64,000 bases of DNA from CAZUVM01 sp964623885. GTDB lineage: Bacteria; Verrucomicrobiota; Verrucomicrobiia; Limisphaerales; UBA8199. The position numbers and the translations under genes were made by a program. Below, in pieces: positions 47,326 through 54,752 of the stretch. Positions within the stretch are counted from its first letter, which is position 1; every line of letters begins with the position of its first letter. The stretch lies in contig CAZUVM010000024.1 of assembly GCA_964623885.1 (NCBI GenBank), forward strand, positions 1-64,000, written 5' to 3'. The notes beneath the pieces were generated by a model. The model did not search any database. It had not been told where the DNA came from and saw nothing but the letters and a program-made list of their open reading frames with translations.

Positions 47326-48699
47326 ATGCCGCTTAGCCTGAAAAAACTTCTGGCCCGCGGCCCTGAAATCATCAAGGCCGAGCGGATCTTTGTTCGCGAA
47401 TTGCCGCTGCCGGAAGTCGGCCTGACGCTCGTTTATGTCCTGTTCGCGGGGATGTGGTGCGTCTTCTCCGACGAGTTTCTGAGTTGGGCGTTGGGCGATC
47501 CTCCGGCGAATTCGCCGGCGCTGCAAACGTTGCGCGGCATCAATTTCGTCTTCACTACTGGTCTTGTTTTGTACCTGGTTTTGCGCCGCACCTTCGCCAC
47601 CCGCCGGGCCGCCGAGGAAGTCTCTCGGCTCAACCATGAACGTTTCGAAGCCGCGGCGCTGGCGACCACCGACGCCATCTGGGACTTGAACCTGGAAACC
47701 AGGATGCTTTGGTGGAGCGAAGGGATGCAAACCACATTCGGGTATCCGGCAGACGAAGTTTCGTCGAAATTCGAGTGGTGGCATCAGCGTGTCCATCCCG
47801 AAGACCGCGACCGGGTCGTGCAATCCGTCCGAAAGGTGGCCGACAGCGGCGGGCGCACGTGGAGCGGCGAGTATCGCTTCCGCCGCCAGGATGGCACTTA
47901 CGCGACCGTAATGGACCGGGGCTACATCATCTTCGACGCCGCCGGCAAACCGGCGCGTGTGGTAGGCGGGTTGAGCGACATTTCCGAACGCCGCCTCGCC
48001 GAACAAGCCCTTGAGAACTCGCGCCAGCAGCTCCGCGCGCTGACGACCAGATTGCAGGCCGGGCGGGAAGAGGAAAGGGCCAGCGTAGCGCGCGAAATCC
48101 ATGACGACCTCGGGCAAACCTTGACGGCAATTAAGCTCAACCTTGATTCGCTGGAGCGCGCCATCGGCCAGCGGAAAGATGCGGACTCGCTCAACCCGTT
48201 GCTCGAGCGCGTAGTGGAGGCCGAAGAGATGGTTGATCTTGCCATCGAGGCGGTGCAACGGATTGCGACCGACCTCCGGCCCGCGATATTGGACGACCTG
48301 GGTTTGCCGGAAGCGTTGCTCGAAGAAGCTCGCCGTTTCCAGCAACGCAGCGGCACCGTGTGCGAACTGCAATTGCCGCCGGAGCCTCTCGCTGTTCCGC
48401 CCCAGGCGTCTATCACTATCTTTCGTGTTTTTCAGGAAGCGCTCACGAATGTGGCGCGTCATGCCCAGGCCACGGCGGTACAAGCCAGCGTCACGCTGCG
48501 CGACCATCAGCTCATCCTGCAGCTCGAAGATAACGGCAAAGGCATTCCGCCCGAGGCTTTGAACGATCCGCACTCGCTCGGCTTGCTCGGCATGGCCGAA
48601 CGCGCTTCCGCTCTCGGCGGCCATGTCGCCGTTGCGCCCGCGACGCCGCGCGGCACGCGCGTCACCCTGCAACTGCCGCTTAAGAGTGCTGGCTCCTGA
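47326..48699 (+). CDS. NarX-type sensor histidine kinase with PAS domain
   Basis: Start chosen at 47326 (MPLSLKKLLARG); the open frame extends to 47206 through the hairpin repeat. Of 457 residues, two membrane helices (about 30-50 and 70-90) precede a PAS domain (100-220; PAS_3-type WWHQRVHPEDRDRVVQS) and a HisKA_3 dimerisation domain with the phospho-acceptor His in REEERASVAREIHDDLGQTL. The GHKL ATPase carries FQEALTNVARHAQATAV and GLLGMAERASALGG. It should phosphorylate the LuxR-type regulator encoded 14 bp downstream. The signal is unknown. Confidence 0.9.
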   Translation: MPLSLKKLLARGPEIIKAERIFVRELPLPEVGLTLVYVLFAGMWCVFSDEFLSWALGDPPANSPALQTLRGINFVFTTGLVLYLVLRRTFATRRAAEEVSRLNHERFEAAALATTDAIWDLNLETRMLWWSEGMQTTFGYPADEVSSKFEWWHQRVHPEDRDRVVQSVRKVADSGGRTWSGEYRFRRQDGTYATVMDRGYIIFDAAGKPARVVGGLSDISERRLAEQALENSRQQLRALTTRLQAGREEERASVAREIHDDLGQTLTAIKLNLDSLERAIGQRKDADSLNPLLERVVEAEEMVDLAIEAVQRIATDLRPAILDDLGLPEALLEEARRFQQRSGTVCELQLPPEPLAVPPQASITIFRVFQEALTNVARHAQATAVQASVTLRDHQLILQLEDNGKGIPPEALNDPHSLGLLGMAERASALGGHVAVAPATPRGTRVTLQLPLKSAGS

Positions 48700-48712
48700 T
48701 CTCGCAAAGTCT

Positions 48713-49345
48713 ATGACCAGCATTCTCATGGCCGACGATCACGAGCTGGTTCGCCGCGGATTGCGTCAACTCCTAGCCGAGGCTTTTCCGGAGCTGGATA
48801 TCGGCGAAGCCACCGATGCGCGCCAGGCATTGGATGCCGTCCGGAAACGTTCCTGGGACATTGTGCTACTGGACATCAACATGCCCGGCCGCAGCGGCAT
48901 CGAAGTTTTGCAGGAACTGAAGCAAGTTCAGCCCCGGCTGCCGGTGGTTATGTTAACCGCTTTTCCGGAGAAGGATTATGCGGTCCGCGCTTTCAAGCTG
49001 GGGGCTTCCGGTTACGTCTCCAAACAAAGCGCCTCCGGCGAATTGATCAGCGCCATTCGCAAAGCCCTCGCGGGCGGACGCTATATCACTCCGGTCCTGG
49101 CCGAAGCGCTGGCGGCAACTGTCGCCGGCGAGTCCCCCGCTGTGCCGCACGAAGCCCTTTCCAATCGCGAGTTGCAGGTGCTGCGCCAAGTCGCTCTCGG
49201 CAAACCATTGAAAGAAATTGCCGCGGAACTCGCGCTCAGCGAGAAAACCATCGGCACCTATCGCATGCGAATCTCACGCAAGTTAGGCCTCGGCACCAAT
49301 GTTGAAATCGCCCGCTACGCCCTGCAACATAAGTTGGTGGACTGA
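48713..49345 (+). CDS. NarL/LuxR-family response regulator
   Basis: Start at 48713 (MTSILMADDHELVRRGL). Of 210 residues, the N-terminal receiver has phospho-acceptor Asp in WDIVLLDINMPGRSG, then Thr (MLTAFPEKDY) and Lys (SKQS). The C-terminal LuxR helix-turn-helix is LSNRELQVLRQVALGKPLKE, then ELALSEKTIGTYRMRISRKL. It is a transcription regulator paired with the kinase just upstream. Targets are not evident. Confidence 0.92.
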   Translation: MTSILMADDHELVRRGLRQLLAEAFPELDIGEATDARQALDAVRKRSWDIVLLDINMPGRSGIEVLQELKQVQPRLPVVMLTAFPEKDYAVRAFKLGASGYVSKQSASGELISAIRKALAGGRYITPVLAEALAATVAGESPAVPHEALSNRELQVLRQVALGKPLKEIAAELALSEKTIGTYRMRISRKLGLGTNVEIARYALQHKLVD

Positions 49346-49377
49346 TTTCCGGTCATGACGCCGCGGTGGTGACGCCC

Positions 49378-49543
49378 TGGTAAGGACGCCGGATTGAATC
49401 CCGACGGTCGGGGCGGCGTCCCCAATCCGGAATCAGGCCTGGTAGGGACGCCGTCCTCGGTCCGTCCTCGGCCATTATTTATGTTAAGCGACCTTGCTCT
49501 CGGAGCCACGGCGTGTTCTCCCTCTCCTTCTCGGGAGGAGAGG
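49378..49543. repeat. repeat-filled spacer: GGACGCC family and CCTCTCCT hairpin
   Basis: The 213 bases after the response regulator contain GGTAAGGACGCC with GGCGGCGTCC, an outer inverted pair CCGGATT/AATCCGG (49390-49430), and GGTAGGGACGCCGTCC (49441-49456). They also hold a hairpin CCTCTCCT/AGGAGAGG at 49521-49543. The first units belong to the family also seen at 53160, 53588 and 60213. No gene is present. The last hairpin may end transcription for the convergent genes either side. Confidence 0.6.
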
Positions 49544-49558
49544 GTTAGGAGTCTTACT

Positions 49559-50182
49559 TCACGCTCCAGGGTAAAACGCCTCACTGAGCAGACAGTTCAA
49601 ATCGTGAAAGGCCAAGGTCAGTTCGCCGTACCTCGCTGCCGTGTCCTGGGCGAGGTCCGCCGTCTCCATCGCCGTTCTCATGCGTTGAAAACGGAGGCTG
49701 AGCGCAAGGCTCTCCTCGTTATCTCCAAGCTCACGAAGAAGCCGACCGACCTTGTCCGCGCGGGCCCGTGCCTCACGGATGATTTTGCCGGCAGCCTCAC
49801 GCTGCACCCGGCCTGCTTTCACGTTTTGGAGCAGCAGACACTCGAACTGACGGCAATAGGTCGGTCGCTCCGCGTAGATCCGGCATGTACAACCGACCAA
49901 CGCAGCGCATGGCTGCGGGAATTTCAAACCCTGTAGGGCACGACGTAAGGAGTGAATAGGCTGCTGTAGGGCACGACGTGAGGAGTGCTTAATCTGCCCT
50001 GAAATCGTCACCTTCGCCCTCTCCCGCGTGGCACTCAGCGGCAACCCCAATTCGCCCAACCGCGCAGCATCGTCGCTGGGCTGCAATTTTACATCCGCGA
50101 AGATCACCCCGTTGCAGCACATGCCGCAAGACAGGCATAGCTGCTGGTCTATAGTCCCATCCGCTGGATTCGCAGTTCTCAA
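49559..50182 (-). CDS. YkgJ-type cysteine-cluster protein carrying an in-frame repeat
   Basis: The 207-residue protein has an N-terminal LCLSCGMCCNG and a central ALVGCTCRIYAERPTYCRQF, the Cys pattern of YkgJ-type (CxxCxxCC) zinc- or iron-sulfur-binding proteins of unknown role. The start codon would be TTG at 50182; no ATG lies nearby. Between the two Cys clusters, residues HSSRRALQ and HSLRRALQ recur with an 11-residue period. They are encoded by two copies of a 25-base intergenic repeat (49931-49955 and 49964-49988) read in frame. The start lies 30 bp from a divergent small gene. Confidence 0.75.
   Translation of the reverse strand: MRTANPADGTIDQQLCLSCGMCCNGVIFADVKLQPSDDAARLGELGLPLSATRERAKVTISGQIKHSSRRALQQPIHSLRRALQGLKFPQPCAALVGCTCRIYAERPTYCRQFECLLLQNVKAGRVQREAAGKIIREARARADKVGRLLRELGDNEESLALSLRFQRMRTAMETADLAQDTAARYGELTLAFHDLNCLLSEAFYPGA
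49931..49988. repeat. two tandem copies of CTGTAGGGCACGACGTAAGG repeat within a CDS
   Basis: Copies at 49931-49955 and 49964-49988 differ at two bases, with a period of 33 bases so the reading frame is kept. A third, more diverged copy lies after atpC at 46239. A dispersed repeat appears to have entered and been tolerated in this gene. Confidence 0.7.
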
Positions 50183-50212
50183 TCAACGTCCAAACTAAGC
50201 TTTCGGTTAGTC

Positions 50213-50464
50213 GTGAGCAACAAACACCAGGCGGACGCGGTACAAGACGCGTTGACCTTGCACGGACATCTGGTTTCAGGTTTTAAGCGCAACAAGTTCC
50301 CGTACCAGCAAACCTTGACGCCAGCCCAGCAACAAACATTGCTTAATGAACTGCACGTTCTGTACACCGAAGACTTCCGATTCAAAGACCCGAAACTCTG
50401 GCCAGCAACACGAGATTGGCTGCGACGACATTTTTCTGGCGCTGGGCTCGAGTTTCCTGATTGA
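50213..50464 (+). CDS. small hypothetical protein
   Basis: The 83 codons from a GTG start read a protein-like, amphipathic sequence (TLTPAQQQTLLNELHVLYTE, PKLWPATRDWLRRHFSG). It ends 16 bp before the SMI1/KNR4-like gene on the same strand, so the two may be co-transcribed. No family recognised. The start is uncertain because little room separates it from the divergent cysteine-cluster gene. Confidence 0.4.
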   Translation: MSNKHQADAVQDALTLHGHLVSGFKRNKFPYQQTLTPAQQQTLLNELHVLYTEDFRFKDPKLWPATRDWLRRHFSGAGLEFPD

Positions 50465-50480
50465 ATTTTGCCGAACGCGT

Positions 50481-51137
50481 ATGTTTCTAGAGTATTTCAT
50501 TCGCGCCCGTGAATATCTGAGTCAGCAAGGTCTAAACCCTACTCTGGCGATGGGTGCGCCGGTTTCGGAAAGCGATTTGAATGCTTTGGATAACGAGATG
50601 GATTTTCCGATGCCCCGAGAACTGCGACAGTTCTACTTGCAGGTTGGAGATGGATTCGCGTTCCTCCCTGACGGTAGTGATTCCAAATTGGTCGGATGGG
50701 AGCACACGCATTTGGCAGACCACAAGATTTGGAACAATGGTTTCAGCAGTGCGATCCAGGAAGTAGCTCAGAGGGAGATCAGCAATCCGACACCTCGCAG
50801 CAATTTGGAACTCTTGAATCAGGAAACGGTAAGGCGGAAGCGGTGGATGCCTTTCTACGGTTTTGTTGGTGGCGGAGACGTCCTCTGCCTCGATCTAGGC
50901 ATGAATCCGCCGGGTGTGCGGTTCCACAAAGCGCTTTTCTGGGTGGCTCTTGCCGACACATGGGATTTCCTCCTAGCTGCATCCTTCCCCGAATTCGTCG
51001 AATGCTGGAGTCGTTTTTCCTTCATATCACCCAACGGTGGTTGGACTTCTTATTGCCAAGAACGCTCAGGCAGATTTGATTGGTCGTCCGAACACTTTCC
51101 GCAGATCGCGAAGGGGCGAAAAACCGGCCGGACTTGA
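50481..51137 (+). CDS. SMI1/KNR4-like protein
   Basis: Start at 50481 (MFLEYFIRAREYLSQQG). The 218 residues show the SMI1/KNR4 (SUKH) pattern: SESDLNALDNEMDFPMPREL, then RQFYLQVGDGFAFLPDGSD, a middle MPFYGFVGGGDVLCLDLG and a late VALADTWDFLLAASFPEFVE. In bacteria many SUKH proteins are immunity proteins against contact-dependent or polymorphic toxins. No toxin gene is visible next to it, so this may be an orphan immunity gene. No signal or membrane segment. Confidence 0.65.
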   Translation: MFLEYFIRAREYLSQQGLNPTLAMGAPVSESDLNALDNEMDFPMPRELRQFYLQVGDGFAFLPDGSDSKLVGWEHTHLADHKIWNNGFSSAIQEVAQREISNPTPRSNLELLNQETVRRKRWMPFYGFVGGGDVLCLDLGMNPPGVRFHKALFWVALADTWDFLLAASFPEFVECWSRFSFISPNGGWTSYCQERSGRFDWSSEHFPQIAKGRKTGRT

Positions 51138-51711
51138 CGCCTAGCGTGCCGTGCTATGGGGCAAGATGTCATGGTTTATGCAGAGTTGGGCGTTATCTGC
51201 GATCGCGGCAAGCCTGGGTATAAGACGTGCAGACGGACTCGATCCAGATCGGGGCTCTTGGCTACCAAGCTCACATCAGCCTATTTACGAATAACGCCGG
51301 GCCAACTCAGCGCGCGTTCTCAAAGAAACTGACCTGTCGGAGCTTCGGCGGTCTGCGGTCTGCGTGTAAGCTGGGTTCTCAATTTGTTTGCTATAGGCTG
51401 GCCGTTCATATTCCATGGATGCTGGAGCAGATTCTCGGCGATCAGCGCTCTGAACTCGTCGGTCGCATGCGTCACGGACACCATCAGGGCAAGTTCCTGC
51501 GGATATTTGGCGTTTGATCACCGGTCTCCTGGGCGTGTGAGTGGAGTATGTGGACGGGGTCGCCGACGTGGCATATCTTTTCACGACTACAGAACATTCT
51601 GGAACTTGGTTGACATAGCCAGCTTGGTTGATACTGTCACACGAAGAAAGGGAGGATTGGCCCCTTCACTGCAACGAGGGTCGCCGCGGTGGAGTGGCAT
51701 GAGTAGTAATT
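51138..51711. other. gene-poor accessory stretch with possible decayed ORF
   Basis: 574 bases without a convincing gene. On the minus strand, 51320-51517 gives 65 open codons that look protein-like (ELALMVSVTHATDEFRALIA, then ENLLQHPWNMNGQPIANKL) but are blocked by stops at both ends, as in an eroded gene fragment. Plus-strand open frames here (51227-51517, 51384-51761) lack coding character. No repeat or tRNA seen. Confidence 0.4.
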
Positions 51712-52131
51712 ATGAAAAGAAGTCGGTTATGCGGTGTCACAGATTGGGCCCAGCGGGCTAAGGCTGCAAGTTACAAAGTGCATCGGCTCGCGAAGAACTG
51801 CCAAGTGTCGATCAGCCAGTTGCAGCGGTTCTTCATGGCTAAGACGGGAAAGACGCCTTATGAATGGATGCGGGACTTGAGGCAGATGCAGGCCTTGGAA
51901 GGGCTATACCACACGACGAAGATGGTGAAGGAATTGGCCTACGAACTGGGTTTTAAGCGCCCCGGCAATTTTACGAAACAGGTTGCGCTAATGCAGGGAG
52001 CGCCCCGACCGCTTTGCGCGACGCTCACCAGAATTCGCGCGGCGCGTTCCGCATCACACGCTAGACTGCAAAAGGGTCCACGGGAGATTTTCAGGAATTT
52101 AGTTTGTCCACTACGGGTAGGGCTAGCGTGA
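51712..52131 (+). CDS. AraC-type HTH domain protein, small
   Basis: In this 139-residue protein the middle (about 22-100) is an AraC-type double helix-turn-helix: KVHRLAKNCQVSISQLQRFF, then TGKTPYEWMRDLRQMQALEG and VKELAYELGFKRPGNFTKQV. There is no N-terminal ligand domain, and the last 35 residues look non-native (RARSASHARLQKGP), so the gene may be a truncated or shortened regulator. Start uncertain (ATG 51712). Monocistronic in an accessory patch. Confidence 0.6.
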   Translation: MKRSRLCGVTDWAQRAKAASYKVHRLAKNCQVSISQLQRFFMAKTGKTPYEWMRDLRQMQALEGLYHTTKMVKELAYELGFKRPGNFTKQVALMQGAPRPLCATLTRIRAARSASHARLQKGPREIFRNLVCPLRVGLA

Positions 52132-52243
52132 TTTCGGCGTCAGAGCAGATCTGACCTCGAATACTTCTGATCACGGCCTTCGGCTCGGCTCCTCGCACAA
52201 GGTTGCTTCTGCCCCGTGGTTTAGCCACAATCCCCTGTTGAAT

Positions 52244-53050
52244 ATGTCGACGGCTGTTTACGCTACCCTGACCGAGCACGCGAGCGGGCCCGCGCGTGCC
52301 AATGTGCTGGGAGTCGGGATCAGCGCGTTGAATCTTGATTCCGCGGTTACCGTGGTGGTGAAGGCTCTTGAGCAAAAGCGAAAAGGCTACGTTTGCGTTA
52401 GCGGTGTGCATGGGGTCAGTGAGGCGCAGTCCGACAGCGCGTTTCGCGCGATTCTCAACGAAGCATTCCTCAACACGCCGGACGGCATGCCGATGGTTTG
52501 GGCCGGACGACTCCAGGGGTTCCGGGATATGGGCAGGGTTTATGGTCCCGACTTGATGCTGCGGCTGTGCGAGATTTCGCCGGCGCGCGGGTTCAGCCAT
52601 TTCTTTTATGGCGGCGCGCCCGGCGTGGCGGAAGAGCTGGCGAACCGGCTGACCCAACGCTTTCCCGGACTGAAGATCGCCGGCACGTACACGCCGCCGT
52701 TCCGTCCGCTCACCGAGGCCGAGGAAGCCGAGCTGGAGCAACTCGTGGCAAGGGCCAGGCCGGACATGTTCTGGGTAGGCTTGAGCACGCCCAAACAGGA
52801 GCGGTTCATGGCCGCGCATTGGCAGAAGCTGGAGGCCACGCTGTTCTTCGGTGTCGGTGCGGCCTTTGATTTTCATGCCGGCCGCGTGCGCCAGGCCCCG
52901 CGCTGGATGCAGCGCAGCGGGTTGGAATGGCTGTTCCGGCTGGCGTGCGAACCGCGCCGATTGTGGAAACGTTACCTGCGCAATAACCCGCTGTTCATTT
53001 GCCGTTCCCTGGCCCAGGCCACGGGCTTAAGGAAGTATTCGTTGGAGTAA
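52244..53050 (+). CDS. WecG/TagA/CpsF-family glycosyltransferase
   Basis: The 268 residues from ATG 52244 (MSTAVYATL; a TTG lies 6 bases earlier) form a GT26 enzyme that adds N-acetylmannosamine-type sugars to lipid carriers for polysaccharide or teichoic-acid linkage units. Motifs: LGVGISALNLDSAV, the central NTPDGMPMVWAGRLQGF, FFYGGAPGVAEELANRL, VGLSTPKQERFMAAHW and GVGAAFDFHAGRVRQAPRWM. Membrane-associated C-terminus rich in Arg (EPRRLWKRYLRNNP). No other polysaccharide genes are nearby, so its pathway must lie elsewhere. Confidence 0.9.
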   Translation: MSTAVYATLTEHASGPARANVLGVGISALNLDSAVTVVVKALEQKRKGYVCVSGVHGVSEAQSDSAFRAILNEAFLNTPDGMPMVWAGRLQGFRDMGRVYGPDLMLRLCEISPARGFSHFFYGGAPGVAEELANRLTQRFPGLKIAGTYTPPFRPLTEAEEAELEQLVARARPDMFWVGLSTPKQERFMAAHWQKLEATLFFGVGAAFDFHAGRVRQAPRWMQRSGLEWLFRLACEPRRLWKRYLRNNPLFICRSLAQATGLRKYSLE

Positions 53051-53159
53051 AAGGAGATCTCGGACGCCGAGGACCGGCCTTCGCCCGAAACAGGCTACGG
53101 CCCAGCAATGCGGCGTCCTTGCGAGGCAATATCGCCGACATCGTTGTTGATGAAGTTGC

Positions 53160-53179
53160 GGACGCCGAGGACGGCGTCC
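53160..53179. repeat. GGACGCC hairpin repeat copy
   Basis: GGACGCC (53160-53166) pairs with GGCGTCC (53173-53179) around GAGGAC, followed by TTACCAATTTGG. It lies in the 187-bp gap between the glycosyltransferase and HIT genes, together with other GGACGCCGAGGAC-like words near 53062. Member of the family at 49378, 53588 and 60213. Confidence 0.65.
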
Positions 53180-53237
53180 TTACCAATTTGGCAGTTTGGG
53201 TTGACGCTTGGGAACGTCTGGCGCAGGTTTCGAGCCC

Positions 53238-53582
53238 ATGAGCAAGACCCTTTTCGAGAAAATCATCGATCGCGAAATACCGGCTACGATTGTTTATGAG
53301 GACGACCGCGTGCTGGCTTTTCGCGACATCAAGCCCGCCGGCCCGACTCACGTTTTAATCATTCCCAAAAAGTCGATCCCGCGCATCGCCGAAGCGAAGC
53401 CGGAAGATGAGCCGCTCATCGGTTATCTCATGCTTAAGGCGGCTGAAGTCGCCCGGCAGCTCGGTCTGGCGCAATCCGGCTTTCGCCTGGTGTTCAATAA
53501 TGGACCTGACGCCGGTGAGGCGGTACCGCATCTCCATTGTCACATTATTGGCGGTCGGCAGCTCGGTTGGCCTCCGGGCTGA
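53238..53582 (+). CDS. HIT-family purine nucleoside phosphoramidase (HinT-like)
   Basis: Start at 53238 (MSKTLFEKIIDREIPATIVY). The 114 residues have the HinT layout: FEKIIDREIPA, YEDDRVLAFRDIKPAGPTHV, and the catalytic His triad in HLHCHIIGG preceded by NNGPDAGEAVP. Such enzymes hydrolyse nucleoside phosphoramidates and adenylated lysine. Length is typical. Monocistronic between repeat-rich gaps. Confidence 0.94.
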   Translation: MSKTLFEKIIDREIPATIVYEDDRVLAFRDIKPAGPTHVLIIPKKSIPRIAEAKPEDEPLIGYLMLKAAEVARQLGLAQSGFRLVFNNGPDAGEAVPHLHCHIIGGRQLGWPPG

Positions 53583-53587
53583 GATTT

Positions 53588-53608
53588 GGGACGCCGGGAC
53601 GGCGTCCC
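53588..53608. repeat. GGGACGCC hairpin repeat copy
   Basis: GGGACGCC (53588-53595) pairs perfectly with GGCGTCCC (53601-53608), loop GGGAC, followed by TACCATTTGC and a second GCGTCCCTGCCATTT. It begins six bases after the HIT gene stop, so it can also act as a transcript end. Confidence 0.7.
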
Positions 53609-53755
53609 TACCATTTGCGTCCCTGCCATTTACAGCCGTTTGCAGCTTTACAGGGCACTTTTGGCATTGGCATCAGCCCCGGAGCATGATACATACAACC
53701 TCCGCTTCAAATGGGAGCGGAACGCACCGGCAACCAAACAAACGGATTTTTTGTT

Positions 53756-53911
53756 ATGTCACAGCATCGCAGCTTGCGCGCCGCCGCAACACTTGGCGGA
53801 AAACGGAATGTGCTCAAACGATTTGAGCGGATCGAGCTTTTGAAGAAGCGAGGCCAATACAAGGACGGGGATCGCATCACCGGTCTGCGCAAAACCAAGG
53901 GCGAAGCCTAG
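53756..53911 (+). CDS. Verrucomicrobia/Chlamydiae-type small basic protein
   Basis: The 51-residue protein (MSQHRSLRAAATLGGKRNVL, then KRFERIELLKKRGQYKDGDR, ending TKGEA) is very basic with Gly/Arg/Lys throughout. It matches a short conserved family that I know from Verrucomicrobia and Chlamydiae and that is suspected to contact RNA or the ribosome; no function is proven. The upstream 45 bases are in frame but not conserved in style, so I start at ATG 53756. It precedes the pseudouridine synthase gene by 130 bp. A T-run (TTTCTTTTTT, 53951-53960) may end its transcript. Confidence 0.8.
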   Translation: MSQHRSLRAAATLGGKRNVLKRFERIELLKKRGQYKDGDRITGLRKTKGEA

Positions 53912-54041
53912 CCCGCCGACTCTCACGGGGCGACACAGGGTCGCGACGGGTTTCTTTTTTCGGATGCGCAAGCCTTGCGGCTGCGTGGCATCCCCTACCA
54001 ACCTTCCATTCTTCACTCCAGTCCCCACATTCCGCACTGTT

Positions 54042-54752
54042 ATGGTGCGCCTGCAAAAATACCTGGCTGAAGCCGGCGTGGCGTCGCGACGGGCCAGTGA
54101 GGCCCTGATCACCGCCGGCCGGGTGGCGGTCAATGGCGAAGTCCGCTCAGAACTGGGAACCAAGGTTGACCCGGGACACGATCACGTGACCGTGGACGGC
54201 CAACCCGTGCGGGCTAAACGCAAGCTTTACCTGGCATTGAACAAGCCGCGCGGTCTGGTGTGTTCGCGCAAGGATGAGCTGGGCCGGCCGACCATTTACG
54301 AATTGTTACCCAATGAATGGAGCCACCTGCACTCGGTCGGGCGTCTCGATTTTAACAGTGAAGGCTTGCTTTTTCTCACCAATGACGGTGAATTCAGCTT
54401 GCGCTTGACGCACCCGCGCTTCGGTGTGCGCAAAAAATACCTCGCTACCGTGGAGGGTCCCGTCGAAGACGCCATGTTGCGCCTGTTCACCCGCGGCATT
54501 TCGTACGAGGGCGAGCGGTTTAAGGCCGAGAAAGCGCGCCTGGTATCGGGCGGGGGCGCCCAAAGTGTGGTGGAATTGGAACTGGCTGAAGGCAAGTACC
54601 GCGAAGTGCGGCGGCTGTTCGAATCGCAGGCGCGCACGGTCAAACGACTGCAACGAATTCAAATTGGAAAAATCAAACTCGGCGAGTTGAAGCCCGGCAA
54701 ATGGCGAGCGTTGACAGAAGCCGAGATAAAATCTCTACTGTCGAAGTTATGA
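54042..54752 (+). CDS. RsuA/RluB-family pseudouridine synthase
   Basis: Start at 54042 (MVRLQKYLAEAGVASRRASE). Of 236 residues, an N-terminal S4 RNA-binding domain (1-60) precedes the catalytic domain with the active Asp in VGRLDFNSEGLLFLTNDG and the lid KYREVRRLFESQARTVKRLQ. It isomerises uridine in ribosomal RNA; RluB (23S) is the closest type, though RsuA or RluE cannot be excluded. Its stop overlaps the next start (ATGA at 54749-54752). Confidence 0.92.
   Translation: MVRLQKYLAEAGVASRRASEALITAGRVAVNGEVRSELGTKVDPGHDHVTVDGQPVRAKRKLYLALNKPRGLVCSRKDELGRPTIYELLPNEWSHLHSVGRLDFNSEGLLFLTNDGEFSLRLTHPRFGVRKKYLATVEGPVEDAMLRLFTRGISYEGERFKAEKARLVSGGGAQSVVELELAEGKYREVRRLFESQARTVKRLQRIQIGKIKLGELKPGKWRALTEAEIKSLLSKL

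Noticed and set aside
47179..48729. 516-codon open frame on the minus strand opposite the NarX-type kinase
   Set aside because: The opposite strand carries an unmistakable kinase with PAS, HisKA_3 and ATPase motifs.
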